Shown here: piece by piece, positions 58,635 through 64,000 of the stretch | Layout of the letters: each line of letters begins with the position of its first letter | Position numbering within the stretch: the first letter of the stretch is position 1 | Source of the DNA: Lucinisca nassula | Taxonomy: Eukaryota > Mollusca > Bivalvia > Lucinida > Lucinidae | Direction: 5' to 3' | Length of the DNA stretch: 64,000 bases | NCBI GenBank assembly: GCA_963580285.1 | Contig: OY757024.1 | Coordinates: 126,294,045-126,358,044, forward strand | The notes under the pieces: model-generated | Seen by the model: the letters and a program-made list of their open reading frames with translations, nothing else | Databases searched by the model: none | What the model was told of the DNA's origin: nothing | Program-made: the position numbers and the translations under genes

Positions 58635-58932
58635 AAAGTAGAAGTAAAACAAAGATCAGGAATCGATACAATTAACTTACTCCACCCATCAAAGACACCA
58701 AAGGGAAAGAAACACAAACATTAAGCGACCAGACCATAATGGAAACCTAAACAAAGGAAGGCCATAAGGACAGTTACTTTCCCACAAAATGGCCATATGG
58801 CCATCCAAAATAAAAAGACACAAGTGATACACACAGTAAGTAACAAACAACAACATAAATAAATCGCCACAGAAGAACTGCCTTGGAACGGTCAGTGGAG
58901 AGATTTCCACTGGGGGGCTTTCAAGTCCATTT
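58635..58932 (+). pseudogene. LINE 3' end (last codons and 3' UTR)
   Basis: Reads VEVKQRSGIDTINLLHPSKT to a TAA at 58722, the same C-terminus as the antisense LINE ending at 3572. The 3' UTR continues to ttccactggggggctttc. Confidence 0.8.
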
Positions 58933-58934
58933 GT

Positions 58935-59110
58935 CATATGAGGGGTGTCAGGCCTATTTTCGTTTTTATTCTATTTGTGACAGAAAATTCTGTTAGCAAA
59001 TAGTGTAGGCCCTGATCAGACGCCGCGTTCTGCAGCGTCTGATCTGGGTCTACACTGTTTGCCAAGGTAACCCTTAGGGGTTTCCCCCATGCAATGGGTT
59101 AAGGGTTATT
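58935..59110. repeat. Repeat with Pal-B core
   Basis: Pal-B hairpin at 58995-59064; flanks tgaggggtgtcaggcc and ggggtttcccccatgcaatg. Confidence 0.65.
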
Positions 59111-59149
59111 ACTTAAAGAAGGTTGAAAATGTATGGATTTCACACACCG

Positions 59150-59640
59150 TGTTTACAGGGGTAAACCTTATTTTCTTATTTCTGCTCTAAAATATAGATT
59201 GTAGGTACTCGTCAGGACCGCCTTATCAAGGCGGTTGTAACGTGTACCAACAATCTGTATTTTGAGCAGAAATAAGAAAAATATGACAATTTTTCATCTG
59301 AAAATTTTCGTTTTTGAGGTGGTAAAATTGATAAATAGTGTAAATCCTTATCAGGTGGCTTATTAGGGCCCCGCACTGAAAGTGTGGGTGCCCTATAGTA
59401 ATCACTCTGTCTGTCCGTCTGTCTGTCCGTCCACAAATTTTCCTACTCCTCTGATAGCGCAGCCGGGGCCCTAGTCAGTTTCACTGACAGCTCTAGTCTG
59501 CTACACTATTTGTAAAGGTAGGAATTGTCTTGTTCAGCAGAATAAGGGATATCAAGATTTCAAATCATTATCAACATGCAAATAACGAGGCCAAGGCCTG
59601 TATAACACAGTTCCTAAACCTCCAGCCTGTCATCCCAAAA
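59150..59640 (-). repeat. Inverted copy of 40235-40580, carrying element B2
   Basis: Pal-A at 59170-59283, then the same unique arm as at 40.3 kb reversed, interrupted only by 59363-59496. Confidence 0.8.
59363..59496 (+). mobile_element. Helitron-like element B2, 134 bp
   Basis: Same ends as B1 (TTAGGGCCCCGC; GTCAGT-TTC-ACTGAC; CTAG) with all monomers lost. Comparison with the uninterrupted copy at 40370 gives insertion at gctta|tctgc, again between A and T. Confidence 0.88.
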
Positions 59641-59805
59641 CATTTATTTTCATAAATTTAAACAACATAGTCAGATGAAGAATAATCATAGTTCTATAGA
59701 ATGTACTAGAGACTATGACACTCAGGTGAGCAAAAAAGGGCCTCTGGGCCTAGTTATTATGTTCTTTTACTGATAAAAATAGTAGAGTCGAGGGGTCTGA
59801 AGCAG

Positions 59806-59860
59806 GGTCAATTTGATAATGATTTGAAATCTTGAAATCCCTTATTCTGCTGAACAAGGA
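59806..59860 (+). repeat. Fragment of the 40.3-kb repeat
   Basis: gataatgatttgaaatcttg to gctgaacaag, interrupted by the SINE that follows. Confidence 0.7.
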
Positions 59861-60194
59861 GTGTGATAGCTCAGTGGTTAGTGCACTTGCCTCTGATGCT
59901 AGGGGTCCCGGGTTCGATCCCCGGCAGTGGCGATAAAATTTCGGTGACTGAACATGCTCCATTGGCATCATTTGCAGGGATGAATGTCATAAAGTGCACC
60001 GTCCTTCGGATCGGGACGTTAACTGGAGGCCCCCTGTGCAGGGGAACCATCCCCTGTGCAGGTTAAAGATCCTTACCGTAATTACATGATTACTGTGTAG
60101 GCTTTCATCCTGCAAAACCTGGAGTGTATGTAATATACACATGCAGTAATGGTCAAATGTGACCAATGCAGTATCAGAAGATAGATAGATAGGG
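59861..60194 (+). mobile_element. tRNA-derived SINE with (AGAT) tail
   Basis: A box tagctcagtggttagtgca and B box gggttcgatcccc lie in the first 75 bases. The central part has ccgtccttcggatcggga and cgttaactgg, then an agatagatag tail. It resembles a tRNA but has no matching acceptor stem. Confidence 0.8.
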
Positions 60195-60234
60195 TCTGTC
60201 GGGTTAGCAGAAACACAGCTATTTTTTTAGGCCT

Positions 60235-60340
60235 TATTTGGAGAATGGTTGAACTTTTTGCATAACAGTAATGACACTGATCACGACCCGCACTGATTTC
60301 CAGTGTCCCCGTTTGGGGTTTCCTGACTTAAATATGTTAT
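60235..60340. repeat. Decayed copy of the 34200-34412 repeat
   Basis: tatttggagaatggttgaac and gtttggggtttcctgactta keep the flanks; the Pal-B core has collapsed. It ends about 20 bases before exon 4. Confidence 0.55.
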
Positions 60341-60350
60341 TCTGCTGCAG

Positions 60351-60551
60351 GACAAGTATGGCCCTGTAGGGTTGGTTCATGTTGATGCCCATGCTGATAC
60401 TAATGATACTATGCTGGGAGAGAAGATTGCTCACGGAACACCGTTCAGGAGAGCCATGGAAGAGGGATGTCTGGATGGCCACAGGGTCATACAGATTGGT
60501 CTGAGGGGGTCAAACTACAGCTTGGATGATTATGACTGGGGTAAGAAACAG
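60351..60551 (+). CDS. AGMAT: Agmatinase exon 4 (VDAHAD metal motif)
   Basis: The exon encodes residues 164-230, starting DKYGPVGLVHVDAHAD. Asp175, His177 and Asp179 are the central Mn ligands. HGTPFRR and QIGLRGS match the agmatinase-specific middle region. Two GTAAG sites are possible at the 3' end. I chose the one at 60552 because it gives DDYDWGKKQ in phase 0, which aligns with the family just before the GFRV strand; the alternative at 60541 would lose four residues. A hAT-like MITE duplicated its target from base +5 of the intron. Confidence 0.92.
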
Positions 60552-60563
60552 GTAAGATAGTTC

Positions 60564-61187
60564 TAGAGCTGGGGCGATATCATCGATGCATCAATATATC
60601 GTGATATTTTATCAGACGATACTGTATCGTGATACTAACAGCCAGTATCGATACTTGGCAATACTTGCAGTATATACTTGTAAGACAAAAAAATGTCAAT
60701 TAAACTGTTTTTATGCAAACATGTGAATTGTTTGCAAGCAGCTTGTAAAGAGTTCTCTATTCCAGTGACTAACATTTGTATGGCATAAATGTTTTAGATT
60801 CCGCTTAACTCTTATCCTGCTGTTTACAACAACCCCTACTTTTTCTGAAGAAGCCATCTGATCTGGATCTACACTGTTTGACAGTCAGTTTGTGAATAAG
60901 TAGGAATAAATTTCACAAAGAAATTTGTTTGGTTCAAAGTCAGAAATGGGTGTGGCTAAATTAAATATTCAGCGGGATAAGGGTTAAAGATATGAAACAG
61001 TTGTTTGATGATAGTGGTTCTTTGATCAGGAGGTAAGCTAAGGTGGCTTTCCGATATAATACTCCTATGTTTCATGAGAAATATAGAAGAAACTAAACAG
61101 GTAAAAGTATCGTGATACAGTATTGTATCGGCCATTTGATAGCGTGATAATATCGCAATACATATTTTCTGGCGATACACAGCTCTA
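60564..61187. mobile_element. hAT-like MITE after exon 4
   Basis: Ends TAGAGCTGGGG and the complement of TAGAGCTGTG are flanked by a perfect 8-bp duplication GATAGTTC (60556-60563 and 61188-61195). The inside is rich in gatac/gtatc inverted motifs, and a Pal-B half lies at 60835-60883. Confidence 0.85.
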
Positions 61188-61499
61188 GATAGTTCTCATA
61201 AACACTCACAACCTATATTTGAAGCTGACAGATAAGTTTTAATCTGAAAAAGTGATTGTGTTTGAGTTTTAAGTCCACTGACAGCTAAGATCATATTGAG
61301 ATAGCTTCTCATTAGAAACACCTCTATGAGGCTGTTAAGTACATGTAATAAGAAACATATCGAAAAAAATCATCTGAAAATGCTACTGCTAAAGGTAAGA
61401 AAATACCATCATTACAATAACACAACTGTGTAACATAGTGCATTATTTATATCTCCAAAATGTTCAATATGCTGATAAAAATTTGTAATATGAGTCTTA

Positions 61500-62200
61500 T
61501 TTGTACTTAAAACATCGGTTGTAGGTGCTTGTTAGATCAACCCCATTGAGGCGGTTCAAATGAGTACCCACAACCTATGTCTTGGAGCAGAAATAAGAAA
61601 ATGTGTACCCCCATAAACCCCAGTTTTCTCTTTATAAAGTGGGCTTTATTGGGTGTTTATTTCACAGACTTGTTCAGATGTAGAGAAACCTGGGGTTTAC
61701 AGTAGTTTACATTTGTATTCTTGTTTCTGCTCAGAGAGATAAGTAGAGAATCACCTCTATGAGGCTGTTCAAACGAGCACACACAACTTATGTTTGGACT
61801 TTTAATAAGAAACATTTCAAAACAATTCATCTGTAAAATGCTATTGAATAAGGTAAGAAAATGCCATCAGTACAATTCACAATATTTGCATTATTTGCTG
61901 GCTCCCAGCTGGCCCATTGTCAATATTGGAAAAACATGTGACGTTTCAAGGTCAGGGGGGTCTGGTTACCTGTTTTTCCAACTCTGATAACTTTCAGACT
62001 AGGAACCAGCAGATAATGCAAATAAGGTGAATAACACATCTGTGTAACATAGTTCATTATTTTTATCTCGAAAATGTCCAGTTTTCGGACGGAAATTGTA
62101 AGACATGTCTTAGTTATACTAAGAATATAGGTTGTAGGCACTAGTTAGAACCGGGCAGTTCAAACTATGTCTTGGAGCAGAAATAAGAAAAATAATGTGT
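61500..62200. repeat. Cluster of Pal-A halves and copies
   Basis: Copies at about 61505-61600, 61720-61800 and 62110-62190 share cttggagcagaaataagaaa and ctgctcagagaca motifs. No exon 5 of agmatinase was found here. Confidence 0.6.
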
Positions 62201-62364
62201 ACCCCCATAAACTCCAGTTTTCTCTATATGGGGTTGAGGGTGGGGTGTTCATTTCACAGACTTATTCACGCAATGAAGAGAAACCTGGGGTTTACAGGTG
62301 TATACATTGTTATTCTTGTTTCTGCTCAAAGACATAGGTAGTGGATTCAGAATCACCTCCATGA

Positions 62365-62660
62365 TTTTTGTTTGTTTCTTTTGAGGTTTAACGTCCCCAT
62401 TAACACTGTTAAGGTCATTTTGGAGACGTTGCTTCCAATTTTGTGGGACTTTTACCCGACATTGAGATGAAATGACATCTCAAGCCCTGTCGCCCAAATG
62501 AAACCAGTAGGGTTTATAAGCATGGACGGGCCGACTCGCACCACTTTGCCTGGGCAAGCTACAAGCCGTTTACCAGTACTCGTGTGCGGGTCAGTTTCAT
62601 CTCTAAGTGGAAGCATCATGCAGCCCATGTATTTCTTCAAGCCCCGATGGGCGGGGGCCC
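62365..62660 (-). repeat. SINE-like repeat, full copy
   Basis: gaggtttaacgtccccatta to caagccccgatgggcggggg. Confidence 0.8.
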
Positions 62661-62781
62661 ATCACCTCCATGAGGCTGTACAGATGAGCACACACAATTT
62701 ATGTTTGGACTACTAATAAGAAACAGATAAAAAGAATCGTTTGAAAAATGCTATTGCATAAGGTAAGAAAAAGCCATTTTT

Positions 62782-63790
62782 GTCGCTCCTGCTATAAGCA
62801 TGGCGCGACTTAGGCGCCCGGTTTTCCGTCCGTTCGTTAGTCCATTTAGAAGCCTCCGTGGTGCAGTGGTTACGCTACTCGCCTTGTAAACCAGGGATCG
62901 CAGGATCGATCCCGGGCTTCTCCAGACTTTCGGATGAGTCTTTAAACCGAGGTCCCGTCTCCGTATGACCTTAGCTGTTGGTGAGACGTAAAACTAAAAC
63001 TCACTCACTCGTTCGTCCATTCGTTCGCCCGTCCGTTCGTCAAGGCGTCAACATTTGCGACCACCCTAGCTTTCACCCTAATGGTCAAGTTTATTTCACA
63101 AGAACTATAAGAGCTTCATTAATGATACTTGGTACCAACTTGTGTCAGGGGATGACAACTTACATGCAAGCATCCATATTTGACCTTGACCTACATTTCA
63201 TGGTTCACTGTAAAATATTGCGACCACCCTAGCGTTCACCCTAGTGGTCAAGTTTATTTCTCAAGAACTATTAGAGCTTCATTAATGATACTTCATACAA
63301 ACTTGTGTCTGGGGATGGCAACTTACATGCAAGCATCCATATTTTATCTTGACCTACATTTCATGCTTCACTGACTTTGTAAAATATTGCGACCACCCTA
63401 GCGTTCACCCTAATGGTCAAGTTTATTTCTCAAGAACTATAAGAGCTTCTTTAATGATATTTGGTACAAGCTTGAATATGTGGATGGCAACTTCAATGCA
63501 AGCATCCATATTTGACCTTGACCTAAATTTCATGGTTCACTGACTTTGTAAAATATTGCGACCACCCTAGCGTTCATCCTACTGGTCAAGTTAATTTCTC
63601 AGGAACCATAAGAGCTTCATTAATGTTACTGTTGGTACAAACTTATATCTCGGGATGGCAACTTAAATGCAAGCATCCATATTTGACCTTGACCTATATT
63701 TCATGGTTCACTGACTTTGTAAAATATTGCCACCACCCTAGTGTTCACCCTAATGGTTAAGTTCAGGGCTCGAGAAAATATCGGTTTTTC
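62782..63790 (+). mobile_element. Helitron-like element I with 169-bp monomers (3' end not found)
   Basis: The head pairs gtcgc with gcgac (62782-62809), followed by a ccgtccgttcg tract that a SINE has split. Monomers start at about 63057, 63220, 63389, 63558 and 63729 (gcgaccaccctag...). Confidence 0.65.
62849..63000 (+). mobile_element. tRNA-derived SINE inside element I
   Basis: A box tggtgcagtggttacgct and B box ggatcgatccc, then tttcggatgagtctttaaac and cgaggtcccgt, ending in aaaactaaaactcactcact. Confidence 0.75.
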
Positions 63791-64000
63791 GGTGCTGGAC
63801 CGATTTTGGTATTTCTGAACCGATTTTGACTTACAATGGATGTTAAAAAATCGGTCCAGTATTCAATGATATTTAAAAAAAATCGGTTCGAAAATTTTCG
63901 CCAAGTCGCTAAATTGTGTAAACGAACTGACCTTTTGCCACAGATAATCCAAGCGTGTATTGATAAAACACCTCGAGGGCCAGTTATTGGACCGGCTCAT
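63791..64000. other. Window end, unassigned
   Basis: Contains aatcggt/accgatt inverted motifs; no gene seen. Confidence 0.35.

Larger units (their letters stand above)
12253..60551 (+). other. AGMAT: Agmatinase gene span (partial, 4 exons in window)
   Basis: The gene is assembled from four exons whose phases match: 178 nt from the ATG, then 126, 185 and 201 nt, giving 230 codons in frame with GT..AG at every junction. The joined protein follows the known order of vertebrate agmatinase: presequence, GVPLD and GPRxIR segment, GGDHT, then VDAHAD. Agmatinase hydrolyses agmatine to putrescine and urea; related ureohydrolases act on guanidinobutyrate, so the substrate is inferred. The exons carrying the second metal pair (an SFDxD-type motif) and the stop were not found before base 64000. 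Introns are 22,681, 22,633 and 2,295 bp. Confidence 0.9.

Noticed and set aside
59867..59935. Functional tRNA gene
   Set aside because: A and B boxes are good, but there is no complementary acceptor stem and the sequence continues into a SINE body with a simple tail.
62850..62925. Functional tRNA gene
   Set aside because: Same reasoning: SINE head followed by the conserved SINE body.
5859..63050. GTCC/CGTC tracts as independent microsatellites
   Set aside because: They occur just after the 5' hairpins of the Helitron-like elements and are better described as part of those elements.
60564..64000. Agmatinase exon 5 (expected GFRVV and SFDxD motifs)
   Set aside because: I read all + frames for these motifs and found none with splice sites, so the exon is taken to lie outside the window.

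Overview
This is a eukaryotic, metazoan window, most likely a bivalve mollusc (inferred). It is AT-rich and has one intron-split host gene. It is packed with repeat classes typical of bivalves: tRNA-headed SINEs, CR1/Jockey-like LINEs, a SCAN-type gag LTR element, and non-autonomous Helitron/Helentron-like elements carrying arrays of ~136-180 bp or longer tandem monomers. No prokaryotic, CRISPR or operon signal is present. Species cannot be fixed from sequence alone.

The only host gene I can support is a mitochondrial-type agmatinase (AGMAT-like ureohydrolase) on the + strand. Four coding exons join in frame: 12253-12430, 35112-35237, 57871-58055 and 60351-60551, giving 230 residues. They include a basic N-terminal presequence and four of the six expected Mn-binding residues (His152, Asp175, His177, Asp179). 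The last exons, with the second Asp pair, lie beyond base 64000. Introns 1 and 2 are each about 22.6 kb and consist largely of transposons.

Layout: 1-4260 holds a Penelope-like RT remnant with a fold-back arm, a 1.76-kb TIR transposon and an antisense LINE end. 4260-5810 holds palindromic MITEs. 5811-8581 is a Helitron-like element with 14 tandem 165-bp monomers. 8880-11760 holds two related LINE 3' halves in tandem. 12253-12430 is exon 1. 13165-16700 holds a SINE and a LINE broken by a 748-bp Helitron-like insert. 16960-20060 holds SINE heads and a 320-bp tandem array. 20844-30309 is a young LTR retrotransposon with ~2.55-kb LTRs, encoding gag-protease-integrase but no reverse transcriptase; it splits another Helitron-like element (20685-32168). 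32.5-35.1 kb holds MITEs and a long palindrome. Exon 2 follows, then 35.9-40.6 kb of MITEs, SINEs and 418-bp tandem repeats. 41503-52809 is a continuous mosaic of four nested or abutting Helitron-like elements. 55568-57859 is another such element, ending 11 bases before exon 3. A pogo-like MITE, a SINE and a hAT MITE crowd exons 3 and 4. 62.8-63.8 kb holds a last tandem-repeat element.

Three observations stand out. (1) At the left edge, an inverted copy of the Penelope-like 3' end differs from its partner almost only by T-to-C (A-to-G on the sense strand), the signature of hyper-edited dsRNA that was reverse transcribed. (2) Unrelated-looking repeat families share one architecture: 5' TTA(G/T), a hairpin with a GNA triloop, a GTCC/CGTC tract, tandem monomers, a subterminal inverted repeat, a 3' hairpin, then CT(A/T)G before T. 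Two filled/empty site pairs inside this window fix the insertion point between A and T. (3) Transposons end within 11-23 bases of agmatinase splice sites at four exon edges.
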